Below, piece by piece: positions 1-7,493 of a stretch of DNA of 64,000 bases. Position numbers and translations under genes: made by a program. Location: assembly GCA_031386985.1 (NCBI GenBank), contig JANNCV010000032.1:1-64000 (forward strand), written 5' to 3'. Each line of letters starts with the position of its first letter. The stretch's first letter is position 1. A model generated the notes under the pieces. The model saw only the letters and a program-made list of their open reading frames with translations. It ran no database searches and had not been told where the DNA came from. Origin of the DNA: JANJUB01 sp031386985 (GTDB lineage: Bacteria; Armatimonadota; Fimbriimonadia; Fimbriimonadales; Fimbriimonadaceae).

Positions 1-109
1 GGCCCTCAATAAGAGCCTTGAGTTGAGGAGTATCAATCGTTGTCGGCTCTTGCGGGGCAGATGGCAAGACAAGGGCAAGAGTGATCAGAGCGGGCGCGAG
101 AATTTTCAT
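1..109 (-). CDS. Secreted protein, N-terminal fragment (runs off left edge)
   Basis: An open frame starts at an ATG (107-109, minus strand) and runs off the window. The first residues, MKILAPALITLALVLPSA, form a short positive N-region, a hydrophobic core and a small-residue cleavage region, so this is a signal peptide. It is followed by a polar stretch (QEPTTIDTPQLKALIEG). Only about 36 residues are visible, so no family can be assigned. The gene is divergent from the next one, with about 147 bp between the two starts, so both promoters must lie there. Confidence 0.6.
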   Translation of the reverse strand, partial: MKILAPALITLALVLPSAPQEPTTIDTPQLKALIEG

Positions 110-245
110 ATTTCTTCGGGTTTAGACGAGGTGGGTTGAAAATAGGTTCAATTTCCGAACCTGCAGCGCTCCCTTGATATGGGGCGAACCCCAAACTCAT
201 TCCTGCATATCCGAGGCACACCCTTGTGCTAACCTATAGCTTCTC

Positions 246-251
246 AAGGAG
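246..251 (+). promoter_or_regulatory. Shine-Dalgarno AAGGAG
   Basis: A full AAGGAG lies five bases before the ATG at 257. It fixes the start of the repeat-rich surface protein and contrasts with the many genes here that lack any Shine-Dalgarno. Confidence 0.75.
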
Positions 252-256
252 AACTA

Positions 257-1897
257 ATGAAACGTTATTCAATTTTAGCTGCCACCGCCGTCGTTGGAGT
301 CGGCGTTGCTTATCAAGGCTCAGTTAACCTCCAAGCCGGAACGCCTGGCTCGCCCCAGAACGGACACTCGAATATTTCGGGAACGTCCAAGGCTGGGTTC
401 TTTGTGGGCAACGGGATGTTTCTCACTAACCTGAATGCGGGGGCGCTCAACAGCGGCATCATCACCCTGACCGGAAGCAGCCCGACCTATATCATTAGAG
501 GAACCAATGATTCTGGTGCGGCCAATGCAACCGGCCTTATCGGAATCGCGAACAGCCCAACGGGAGCCACCTACGGCGGTTGGTTTGAGTCCAAGAGTGT
601 TTCGGGCAGGGCCCTCTTCGGCTATGCAAGTTCCCTCACTGGCGCAACTTACGGAACGTACGCGCAAAACAACAGCGATGCCGGACGCGCGAGCTTTGGG
701 TTGGCAACATCAACCACCGGATTTACCTATGGCGGCTTCTTCTCGACGCTTAGCAATGCAGGAAAGGGCGTTTATGGACAGGCCACGAATGCCAATGGAG
801 TGACCTATGGGGTCTATGGCAAAGCCACGAGCCCAAGCGGATTCGGCGTTTATTCCGAAGGGAACATGTCGGCTAGTGGAACCATTTCCGGTAACGGTTC
901 GGGCCTGACGGCGGTGAATGCCGACTTGATTGATGGGTTGAACTCAACCGCTTTCTTGCAATCAATCCCGGTGCCGTTGTCACTTCTGGGCACGAGCGCT
1001 ACGAGTATCGTCAGCGCCCAAAATAATTCCTCTGCAAACTTCTCTTCTGCAGTACTTGGGATCGGCGCTGCCGGTTCCGGAATCACTTCGGGCGTTTGGG
1101 GGCAATCCGCTAGCACTTCTGGGCGAGGCGTTACTGGGTATGCCAGCGCGGCCACTGGCAACACTTTCGGGGGGGTGTTTCAAAGCGATAGCTCAACCGG
1201 ACGCGGCGTCTTCGGCCTGTCTACGGCAAATGTTGCCACGGACACCGGTGACGGAGTTTATGGTGAAACGAATTCTGGCCTCGGTCACGGCGTTTTTGGG
1301 CTGAACACCCGAGTCGGAAGTGACAGTTTTGGTGTCTTTGGGCAAAGCTTGGGAAGCTATGGATCCGTAGGTCAAGGCCCATTATTTGGCGTCTATGCGC
1401 TTGGCAATTCGGGTGCAACAGGCGTTAAGTCGTTCCGTATTGATCATCCGTCCGATCCCGAGAACAAGTATCTCCTCCACTATGCGGCGGAGAGTCCGAT
1501 GCCTCAGAACTTTTATGTTGGCAACGTGCTTACGGACTCCAAGGGATATGCTTGGGTTGAACTGCCGGATTACTTCGATGAGGTCAACATCAACTTCAAG
1601 TATCAACTAACTGTAATCAGCGAAGGCGATGCGTTCGTTCAGACGATGGTTAGTAAGGAGATTCGGCAAAATAGATTCCAAGTTCGTTCGAGCGCCCCAA
1701 ACACCAAGGTGTCCTGGCGGGTAGATGCAGACCGAAACGATCTGTACGTTCGGAGCAAGCCGCCGAAGGATGTGGTTGAGAAAGAAGGCAAAGATCGCGG
1801 CACTTACCAACATCCCGAACTCTACGGCCTGGGCCCCGAGCGAGGCATTTTCTACAACCCGGCGCGAGAAAAGGTACTTAAGCCAAAGGCGAGATAA
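257..1897 (+). CDS. Secreted glycine-rich repeat protein with conserved C-terminal domain
   Basis: This 546-residue protein has an N-terminal signal peptide (MKRYSILAATAVVGVGVAYQ). Residues about 50-390 are low-complexity, rich in Gly, Ser, Thr and Ala. They contain roughly ten degenerate repeats of about 35 residues with a core like G-x-T-Y-G-G-x-F and G-x-G-V-x-G-x-A, the kind of pattern that forms a beta-solenoid. From about 395 the sequence changes to a compact domain (FRIDHPSDPENKYLLHYAAE onward) that resembles C-terminal domains in tail-fibre-like bacterial surface proteins. The role is unknown; a surface or adhesive function is an inference. It starts after a clear AAGGAG. Confidence 0.8.
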   Translation: MKRYSILAATAVVGVGVAYQGSVNLQAGTPGSPQNGHSNISGTSKAGFFVGNGMFLTNLNAGALNSGIITLTGSSPTYIIRGTNDSGAANATGLIGIANSPTGATYGGWFESKSVSGRALFGYASSLTGATYGTYAQNNSDAGRASFGLATSTTGFTYGGFFSTLSNAGKGVYGQATNANGVTYGVYGKATSPSGFGVYSEGNMSASGTISGNGSGLTAVNADLIDGLNSTAFLQSIPVPLSLLGTSATSIVSAQNNSSANFSSAVLGIGAAGSGITSGVWGQSASTSGRGVTGYASAATGNTFGGVFQSDSSTGRGVFGLSTANVATDTGDGVYGETNSGLGHGVFGLNTRVGSDSFGVFGQSLGSYGSVGQGPLFGVYALGNSGATGVKSFRIDHPSDPENKYLLHYAAESPMPQNFYVGNVLTDSKGYAWVELPDYFDEVNINFKYQLTVISEGDAFVQTMVSKEIRQNRFQVRSSAPNTKVSWRVDADRNDLYVRSKPPKDVVEKEGKDRGTYQHPELYGLGPERGIFYNPAREKVLKPKAR

Positions 1898-2033
1898 TCC
1901 AGGGCGGAGGCCATCCCGTTTCGGAAAGAGCAGGGCCCGACGTAAGAGTCGGGCTTTGCGCTTCTCGTGCTTGAGTGTGGCGCAACCTGGCAGCGCCAAG
2001 CGTCCATCCGAACTTCCGAACAATTCCGACTAC

Positions 2034-3836
2034 CTACCGAGCCGGGTTCATCAACAAATAATCCAATCCAAACATATTCCTCGGTTCAGCCAGCGGATTT
2101 GGCTCAAAGCACTCGATTCGCAGTTTCCCCGTTTCTCCGGTGAATTGAACTGTGCCTAGCTCCAGCTTTTTCCAACTCAGCGCGCCGTAAAAATCTATGT
2201 CCTTCAACAACTTCCCATCAAAGTAAATCCGGTGCCGACCGTAGTCTTTTGCATGGCAGAAATTTCCGACGACGTTGAATTTCATGCCTCCCTTGGGTTT
2301 TGGAATTTCTAAAACCAATTCATTTCCCGGTTTGGCATCTATCCACCAGCGCTGCTGTCCGTTCGAGAGATCGCTGAACCCACCTTGAGCCTCGTGAGTT
2401 CCGCCAGTAATTGAGAGAACTTTTAGACCCTCGCCCTCAATCGCTCCCTTAACAGGTTGTGGGCCGACGAGCTTGGCTAGTGGCTCAATTTTGATGTCGT
2501 GATTCCCCGTGCCGCCGGGAAGGGCGTACCAGTAGGCCACCCGATCCCACGTTCCGACTACCTCCGCCCAATGCCACATTTCCATATCGAACTTCAAAGA
2601 TTTTCGAAAAGGAATGTCATCAATAATGTGCCATCGGAAGATCGTCGAATGTCCAAACGTTCCCGGGCCATCGCATTTTAGCTGCCCGTGAAAAGGCTTC
2701 AAAAAGAGGGCTGGATTGCTCCAAGCGTAGCCTAGATAATCCTCGGTGCCCGTTCCAAAGAAGCTGGGAAAGGCCTCGCCATCCACATAGATCTTCTCAT
2801 CCCCCTCGCCCCACCAACCGGGAACGGGGTTCTCGATATGCATAAATGTACCAACCAAACGACCTTCTCCGGTTGCGTCAAGAAATGGCATATCGCGCAT
2901 CGGGCGCGTATTGCTCCGATCTCTCGAATACTGGGCGTGGAAGCGATAAGGCAAGCCATTCAAGCTCGCATTCTGCCGCGCGACGATTGAAATGGGAATC
3001 TCCGCACCCAATTTGGTCGAAACCCGAATCCGCAAAGACTTTCGCGCGGTTTGCGGGAATAGGCACGTCATTCGCCCTCCCGCCGAGACCTCCATCGCGG
3101 CACTCGTAAAAGGAGTTAGACCCGTCGGAACGCAGAAGAAATCTCCCAACGGTGAAACCACCGTGCGCTCCCCATCCGCTTCGATTGTAAGTAGCAAATT
3201 GCGCAGATTTGAGCCAGAAATCTTAGGATCAACTTCTACCGAGAACTGCGATGCACTGCCGTTGACAACCAGCTCAACCGGCTGATTTCGGGTCACTTTG
3301 CCCTCGGCAAATTTCAAATCTCCCGCACGCATATCCGGCAATGAGAGCGTTGCTTCGCCCGTCCAGGTTTTGTAATCCACATGATAGTAAAGGTTCTTCC
3401 AAGCCCCCGTTTCATCTACGGTGATCTTCAACGATCGGCCGTAGCGAAGCGCACCAAAACGGTTGTAACCGCGGGCGGCCTCGTACGCAATTCCGTTCAC
3501 ATCGTCTTCCGAGAGGTAATCCTTCAATGGCTTTTCCAAACTCGGAGTTGATTCGCCATCGAAATAAAGGCGGACAATTCCCGATGGATTCGCCGACCAA
3601 ATGCGCACGACCTCGCCCGGCCCATTGATATCCGCCATCACATGCTCTGTTCGTGTTCCGTGGGTCTCTTCGCGCAGGTACTGTCCGTAATCGGCATTGG
3701 CGAACCAATTTTCCTTGGGCGTTTTTGAGGCTCGATCGTAGCTACTAAACTGGCCAGCCGTGTAATTCGCTGGCATCGCCAATTCAGCGAGGTTCCTCGA
3801 AGGAATGGTGGCAAGGACAACAAACGCAGAGAGCAT
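2034..3836 (-). CDS. GH172 (DUF2961) family glycoside hydrolase
   Basis: The protein of about 600 residues opens with a probable signal peptide (MLSAFVVLATIPSRNLAELA) and then the family's typical start, with SSYDRAS, an aromatic and Asn-rich stretch and DINGPGEVVRIW. Later motifs include GEGDEKIYVDGE and GTGTEDYLGYAW, both characteristic of DUF2961. Members of GH172 include difructose-anhydride and arabinofuranan-processing enzymes that act on fructofuranosyl or arabinofuranosyl links; the substrate here is not predictable. The open frame extends 31 codons further upstream, but that would overlap the divergent gene at 3909 and bury the signal peptide, so Met at 3836 is chosen. Confidence 0.85.
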   Translation of the reverse strand: MLSAFVVLATIPSRNLAELAMPANYTAGQFSSYDRASKTPKENWFANADYGQYLREETHGTRTEHVMADINGPGEVVRIWSANPSGIVRLYFDGESTPSLEKPLKDYLSEDDVNGIAYEAARGYNRFGALRYGRSLKITVDETGAWKNLYYHVDYKTWTGEATLSLPDMRAGDLKFAEGKVTRNQPVELVVNGSASQFSVEVDPKISGSNLRNLLLTIEADGERTVVSPLGDFFCVPTGLTPFTSAAMEVSAGGRMTCLFPQTARKSLRIRVSTKLGAEIPISIVARQNASLNGLPYRFHAQYSRDRSNTRPMRDMPFLDATGEGRLVGTFMHIENPVPGWWGEGDEKIYVDGEAFPSFFGTGTEDYLGYAWSNPALFLKPFHGQLKCDGPGTFGHSTIFRWHIIDDIPFRKSLKFDMEMWHWAEVVGTWDRVAYWYALPGGTGNHDIKIEPLAKLVGPQPVKGAIEGEGLKVLSITGGTHEAQGGFSDLSNGQQRWWIDAKPGNELVLEIPKPKGGMKFNVVGNFCHAKDYGRHRIYFDGKLLKDIDFYGALSWKKLELGTVQFTGETGKLRIECFEPNPLAEPRNMFGLDYLLMNPAR

Positions 3837-3908
3837 AATTCTGAGGCTAGCATATTTTGTTGGAACTGGGCAAGGACTGATCGGTGTTGCAAGTGCATGA
3901 GGTGACCA

Positions 3909-4742
3909 ATGCTCAACAGACATAGTCAAATCTTATATGTAACTCTTGCCGCGATTACGCTCGCTGGATGTAGTGCTTCCCAAATGGAAGGTGCCTATAG
4001 CGAGCCCGCGGCAAAACAACCTGCTTCGAGACAGCCGGAAACTGCAAAGGCGCAGAACGTGGCTTACTCCCGTCGAGACGTCGTTCGCCAAGCCGAACTT
4101 TCTATCCGAGTGCCCAATATCGAAAAGAGCGAGCGGGCCGTCGGAGACATAATTCGGAACCTGGGCGGGTTTATTGAAGGTAGCGAGACCTCCGATCTCG
4201 ACGCCGTAACTCCCCAGATATCGATAAAACTCAAAGTGCCGGTGGATCGTTTTGATACGGCTATCCTCGCCCTCGAATCTCAAGGCCATCGGCTGATGAA
4301 AAAGACGAGCGTGGAGGACGTGACGGGTCAACTCGTGGACTACGAGGCTCGCTTAGAGATCATGCTCGCCCAAGAGGCGTCTATGCGCAATATGCTCAAG
4401 GGCTCGAATAACTACGAGCGATCGGTGGATATCCAAACCCGCATTATGAACCTGCGCGGCGATATCGAAAGCCTGAGCGGACAACGCCAAGCGCTTGGCT
4501 CGCGGGCGGCGATGTCTACGATTAGCTTAACACTGGTGTCGGAGGCCCGAACCATCACCGATACTCAGGACAAGGGCTGGTTTCGCGAGAGCTGGAACAC
4601 TTCAACCAGCGGCTTGGTTGCGGTGGGCCAGGGATTGGGAAGCGTGGGCCTTTTCTTGCTCGTGTTTTCTCCAATCTGGATGCCCATTGTTTTGCTCGTG
4701 AGATGGGTTGTGCGGAGAAAGCCGGTGCGATTCATTCAATAA
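3909..4742 (+). CDS. DUF4349 lipoprotein
   Basis: The 277-residue protein has a lipoprotein signal ending in LAGC (Cys21). A DUF4349 domain follows (about 55-265): RQAELSIRVPNIEKSE, a stretch giving paired beta-alpha units, a charged coiled coil (about 130-200) and a final membrane helix (about 235-262) ending in a basic tail. The family is envelope-associated with no known activity. A GAGGTGA just before the ATG can serve as ribosome binding site. It lies immediately upstream of the IS110 insertion, which entered about 58 bp after its stop and left the gene intact. Confidence 0.85.
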   Translation: MLNRHSQILYVTLAAITLAGCSASQMEGAYSEPAAKQPASRQPETAKAQNVAYSRRDVVRQAELSIRVPNIEKSERAVGDIIRNLGGFIEGSETSDLDAVTPQISIKLKVPVDRFDTAILALESQGHRLMKKTSVEDVTGQLVDYEARLEIMLAQEASMRNMLKGSNNYERSVDIQTRIMNLRGDIESLSGQRQALGSRAAMSTISLTLVSEARTITDTQDKGWFRESWNTSTSGLVAVGQGLGSVGLFLLVFSPIWMPIVLLVRWVVRRKPVRFIQ

Positions 4743-4762
4743 TCTGGTATCGGGATTCTCTT

Positions 4763-4801
4763 TCCCCCATCACCTCGCACAACGGGAGTTGGCGAGGGGC
4801 T
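4763..4801. repeat. Left half of a REP-like palindrome split by the IS110 element
   Basis: The sequence has C-runs, then CCTCGC and, after a 13-base loop, GCGAGG. Joined to the bases right of the insertion (5943 onward) it gives GGCGAGGGG-CT-CCCCCGCC, a hairpin whose centre is the presumed CT core. A similar C-rich / AACGAAGTTGGGGAG phrase occurs at 32314-32357, suggesting a dispersed repeat. REP-like sites are known targets of some IS110 elements such as IS621. Confidence 0.45.
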
Positions 4802-4805
4802 TTGT

Positions 4806-5007
4806 ATGTTATGGTTGCCTCGGTCGTGGAACACTAGAGGCGAGTCAGGGCGGTAAGCCAGCGCAGGGGTTTCTGCTTAGTCAGACTGGGGGAGGCCGCT
4901 TCCGCCCTTTCATGAACGCCGATGAGGAATGCCGCGGCCAGTCCGCCGATGCTCTGCAAGGTCTCGTGGGAAGGGCCAGCTTTCGCTCTGACTCAAAGGA
5001 GCAGAGC
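4806..5007 (+). ncRNA. Predicted bridge RNA of the IS110 element
   Basis: Three structures are visible in order. A 5' stem-loop pairs TTGCCTC (4815-4821) with GAGGCGA (4837-4843). A target loop is closed by AGGGCGG/CCGCCCT (4847-4853 with 4902-4908) and AGCG/CGCT; its 5' side CAGGGGTT (4864-4871) matches the left target GAGGGGCT, and its 3' side GGGGGAG (4888-4894) is the exact complement of CTCCCCC at 5941-5947. A small hairpin TCTG/CAGA separates the two guides. A donor loop is closed by GCTCTGC/GCAGAGC (4951-4957 with 5001-5007); its CAAAG (4994-4998) complements CTTTG at 4800-4804, and AAGGTCT (4958-4964) can pair weakly with the right end. This matches the architecture described for IS621. 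Transcript ends are not known. Confidence 0.65.
4995..5001 (+). promoter_or_regulatory. Transposase Shine-Dalgarno inside the donor loop
   Basis: AAAGGAG lies six bases before ATG 5008 and decides that start over the long upstream frame. It overlaps the predicted right donor guide CAAAG (4994-4998) and the closing stem of the donor loop, so folding of the bridge RNA should hide it. Confidence 0.6.
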
Positions 5008-5937
5008 ATGATGAGTCTAGGAATCGACGTATCGAAGTTAACCCTGTCCTGTGCGTTGCAGGGAAAGGTCAAAGAGTTTGCCAATACGACAGCGGGCCAC
5101 GTGGCCCTCTTAAATTGGGCAGGCGGGGCCCGCGTCTGGTGTATGGAGGCGACGGGTAGGTACCACCAAAAACTGGCAGATTTGGCCTACGAATCTGGTC
5201 ATCGGGTCTTGGTCGTGAATCCCAGTGTCGCAAAGAAGTATCTTGGCTTTGTGTCTTATCGTGGCAAAACTGACCCCATTGATGCCTTAGCCCTCGCTCG
5301 ACTGGCCGAGCGCGAAGGGGAGGATTTAACCCCCTATAAGCCAATCCCAGAGTCTGTGATTCAGGCCCGGGACATCTTGGTTCGACGCCGAGCTCTAGTT
5401 GAAGCGAGAGTATCGCTAACTCAAGTTGCTGAGTCAGCCGGTGACCCTCAAGGCCACTTGAAAGGAACCATTGAGCAGATCACGCTCACGCAAAAGGAGA
5501 TTGAGCGCCAACTCGTTAAAGTGCTCAAAGGATACGCTGGCTACCATCATTTGCTTGGAATCCCGGGCATTGGACCCTTAAGCGCAGCGATCCTGGTTTG
5601 CACCCTTGAGCGGGGCGAGTTTGTAACCTCAGACAGCCTTGTGGCTTTCGCCGGGCTCGATCCCCGGGCAAGAGAGTCTGGCCAATATCGAGGAAAACGC
5701 AAGCTGAGCCACCACGGTGACGCTCAGCTTCGAACCATTCTCTTTATGGCAGCAAGAACTGGAGCGCGTCTGGATTATTGGAAACCCTACTATCAAAACC
5801 AACGAGCTAAAGGATTCTCGACCACCGAAGCCACCGTTATCTTAACCCGCAAAATGCTCAGAGTTGCATGGAGCGTCTACAAACAAAACAGCCATTTCAT
5901 ACCAAAACTCCCAATAGCACTTGACAAACCAACATAG
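5008..5937 (+). CDS. IS110-family transposase (DEDD RuvC-like recombinase)
   Basis: The 309-residue protein begins MMSLGIDVSK, giving the first catalytic Asp of the RuvC-like DEDD domain. WCMEATGRY supplies the Glu and KTDPIDALALARL the two further Asp residues. The C-terminal Tnp domain is complete: LLGIPGIGPLSAAIL, then FAGLDPRARESG and KLSHHGDAQLRTILFMAA, which holds the conserved Ser. IS110 recombinases use a bridge RNA to join donor and target DNA. The frame is open 100 codons further upstream, but that stretch is the predicted bridge RNA and has no family similarity, so ATG 5008 (or 5011) is the start. Both domains look full length, so the element may be active. Confidence 0.95.
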   Translation: MMSLGIDVSKLTLSCALQGKVKEFANTTAGHVALLNWAGGARVWCMEATGRYHQKLADLAYESGHRVLVVNPSVAKKYLGFVSYRGKTDPIDALALARLAEREGEDLTPYKPIPESVIQARDILVRRRALVEARVSLTQVAESAGDPQGHLKGTIEQITLTQKEIERQLVKVLKGYAGYHHLLGIPGIGPLSAAILVCTLERGEFVTSDSLVAFAGLDPRARESGQYRGKRKLSHHGDAQLRTILFMAARTGARLDYWKPYYQNQRAKGFSTTEATVILTRKMLRVAWSVYKQNSHFIPKLPIALDKPT

Positions 5938-6145
5938 AATCTCCCCCGCCGGGGGCACGAGGGAAGCGGGGATTGATAGCGCATACTTTACCTATAGGCC
6001 CGAGAGCCTCGCTGGCATCCTAGAGGATGTCAAGAAGCACTGGCGTTAGGCATTTGGGCGGATGGAACCAAGGGTCCAGGCGACCGGACCGATGGGTGGC
6101 GCGAAGTGAGCGTAGCTCGCTCAAAAGGTGCATAATCCAAAAACC
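5938..6145. other. Gap between IS110 element and next gene
   Basis: This stretch of about 200 bp starts with CCCCCGCCGGGGG (5943-5955), the right half of the REP-like target, followed by CACGAGGGAAGCGGGG. A GAGC-GTA-GCTC hairpin lies near 6108-6118. No gene is apparent. Confidence 0.5.
6131..6136 (+). promoter_or_regulatory. Possible -10 (CATAAT), 9 nt before ATG 6146
   Basis: CATAAT ends nine bases before the start codon and no Shine-Dalgarno is present. This fits the near-leaderless pattern seen elsewhere in the window, with a C in place of the usual first T. Confidence 0.35.
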
Positions 6146-6718
6146 ATGGCCGAGATTCCTCTTCCATTTGTTTACTCGCATGAGGCGGCGTTTTTTGCCT
6201 TGCCGTTTGCCGAGCGCCCTCCGCACATTTGGGAATGTCTTCTGTTTTTCGATGCCCAGCGCAAGTCGGGAAAGTACGACGTGGCGAGCATTGATACGGC
6301 GACGGCAGTTGTGCGACAGCTTGCCCAGGAGGTTGCCGTCGCTACGTCCAGAGCCCTGATTCTGGAAGGAGTTTGGAAGAATCAATTCGACCCGCGTTGG
6401 CCGCGCTACCATCCTAACCCCAAGAATCCGCTTTATCTCACCGGTTGCTACCCCCCGCTTCTGCTTTGCTTGCCTGAAGACGATACGGCTTGGGATCGGG
6501 CAGATTTTGATGATGGGCAGCGCGAGTTTGCGGATTGGTTGCTCACGCCTGCCGGCCTGCATGGCATTGGCGATGAGCAGCGCGCCGATATTATGAAGAT
6601 GACTGACGATTGGGATGAAGTCGTTTCCAAAGTGCGAGAATCCGAGGCCGAGGTCAAACGATTGAAAGCCAAGGTGGAAGCGTCACGGGCGGAGCTTGAT
6701 CGTCTTATTGGGCGATAG
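6146..6718 (+). CDS. Hypothetical protein with C-terminal coiled coil
   Basis: I do not recognise this 190-residue protein. It starts MAEIPLPFVYSHEAAFFALP and has an aromatic and proline-rich central part (FDPRWPRYHPNPKNPLYL). The last 35 residues, from SKVRESEAEVKRLKAKVEAS, are a charged heptad coiled coil. There is no signal peptide or membrane segment, so it is probably cytoplasmic. An in-frame Met six codons earlier (6128) is possible, but 6146 fits the CATAAT element better. Confidence 0.6.
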   Translation: MAEIPLPFVYSHEAAFFALPFAERPPHIWECLLFFDAQRKSGKYDVASIDTATAVVRQLAQEVAVATSRALILEGVWKNQFDPRWPRYHPNPKNPLYLTGCYPPLLLCLPEDDTAWDRADFDDGQREFADWLLTPAGLHGIGDEQRADIMKMTDDWDEVVSKVRESEAEVKRLKAKVEASRAELDRLIGR

Positions 6719-6878
6719 GAGTTTTAGGCGAGCCTGCGGCTCGGGCGCCCCGCCCAAGGTTTCCACGGCGCGTCCCGCCCGTGTCCGAAAGCCCACGCTG
6801 AGGTTGAAACAAGCTGCAAGCGATGCGCCACATGGCCAGGGGCAGCATATGGCGCGAGCGTGAGTGATCGGCTTTCTG

Positions 6879-7084
6879 TGTGGCTCGAGGACCCGGAAAC
6901 TTCCCGATCCCCTCGTGCCACCATTCGCAATGTGGCTCGACAACAGGACTCCTTTTGGCTCGTGCGCAGTTCCTACCATCCATTTACCTCCGGCAATGAT
7001 GGGAGTTTACACGAGGAGCCACATATACAGGGTAGGTATGTGGCACGACTGAATCAGTCCATCTCAATGTGGCGCGAGGACCCG
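6879..7084. repeat. Cluster of TGTGGCNCGA(GGACCCG) motifs
   Basis: TGTGGCTCGAGGACCCG (6879-6895) and TGTGGCGCGAGGACCCG (7068-7084) are 17-mers differing at one base. The shorter core TGTGGCNCGA recurs at 6931-6940 and 7039-7048, and TGGCACGAGG lies inverted near 6912-6921. The meaning is unknown; it could be a decayed element or a cluster of protein-binding sites. Confidence 0.5.
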
Positions 7085-7181
7085 ATAGGTGCCTTAAAGC
7101 AACATCGGCCACAATTTCAAGGCGTATCGAAAGTAGCCGACCATGATTGTCTGCAAGCTTACCGCCCAGTTTTTTTGCATG

Positions 7182-7206
7182 TTGTGTGTTTCAAGCACGC
7201 CCCGGC
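7182..7206 (+). repeat. Partial copy of dispersed palindromic element
   Basis: TTGTGTGTTTCAAGCACGCC and the following CCGGC match the left end of the MITE-like element at 21332-21354, apart from one extra T. The palindromic core of that element is missing here, so this is a truncated copy. Confidence 0.55.
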
Positions 7207-7337
7207 GTCGAGAAGGCAAAGTCTGACGGCTTTAGCGGAAATGTCAACGCCAGACCCCAACCGAACCATTCCGGACTTCCCCCCGAACCTCCCACGAACC
7301 TCCCCCAAAGAGTACAATGAAATTGAAATAGTGTTTG

Positions 7338-7434
7338 CCCGCAGGGGGAGTTTCGATTTGAATCGAAACTGAGAGTTCCGAAAGGATGACCCCTTGAACC
7401 TGATACGGAGAGATACCGACGAAGGGAATGTGGG
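7338..7434 (+). promoter_or_regulatory. TPP riboswitch (thi box) with no thiamin gene downstream
   Basis: All conserved parts are present. P1 pairs CCCGCA (7338-7343) with TGTGGG (7429-7434). P2 pairs GGGG near 7345 with CCCC (7390-7393). P3 is a 9-bp hairpin GTTTCGATT/AATCGAAAC (7350-7369). The ligand-binding signatures CTGAGA (7369-7374), CCTTGAACCTGAT (7392-7404) and ACGAAGGGAA (about 7418-7428) follow. The aptamer binds thiamin pyrophosphate and normally controls thiamin synthesis or uptake genes. Here the next gene is a prepilin-like protein. Confidence 0.9.
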
Positions 7435-7447
7435 GGTAGTCCTCCGA

Positions 7448-7483
7448 AAAGGCCGCCTCACAAAAGTGAGGTGGCCTTTATTT
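7448..7483 (+). terminator. Intrinsic terminator after the TPP riboswitch
   Basis: AAAGGCCGCCTCAC (7448-7461) and GTGAGGTGGCCTTT (7466-7479) form a near-perfect 14-bp stem with an AAAA loop, followed by ATTT. It sits 14 bases downstream of the aptamer and ends about ten bases before the next start codon, the layout of a riboswitch expression platform. Confidence 0.8.
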
Positions 7484-7493
7484 CGAGGAAAAC

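Larger units (their letters stand above)
4802..5942 (+). mobile_element. IS110-family insertion sequence, intact
   Basis: The element holds one DEDD transposase gene preceded by about 205 bp of structured non-coding DNA. The ends are inferred. A CT dinucleotide occurs at both junctions (4800-4801 and 5941-5942), as expected when IS110 elements recombine at a 2-bp core and leave one copy at each side. There are no terminal inverted repeats and no target duplication, both normal for IS110. The empty site would read GAGGGG-CT-CCCCC. The boundaries are supported by pairing with the predicted bridge RNA loops. Confidence 0.7.
6719..7336. other. Gene-less, repeat-rich region
   Basis: No convincing gene lies in these 600 bp; open frames end inside the riboswitch or show no coding character. 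The stretch holds a CGAGCC-TGC-GGCTCG hairpin (6729-6743), several TGTGGCNCGA motifs (6879-7084), and a copy of a dispersed repeat (7182-7206). Confidence 0.55.

Noticed and set aside
1607..2023. Minus-strand frame of 138 codons at the end of the repeat protein
   Set aside because: It is antisense to the conserved C-terminal domain of the gene at 257 and shows no family features.
4708..5007. Open frame giving the transposase 100 extra N-terminal residues
   Set aside because: The added residues have no IS110 similarity, overlap the DUF4349 gene and cover the predicted bridge RNA. AAAGGAG before ATG 5008 marks the start.
6860..7372. Open frame of 170 codons on the plus strand
   Set aside because: It is made of the TGTGGC repeat region and ends inside the P3 stem of the TPP riboswitch; no protein-like pattern.
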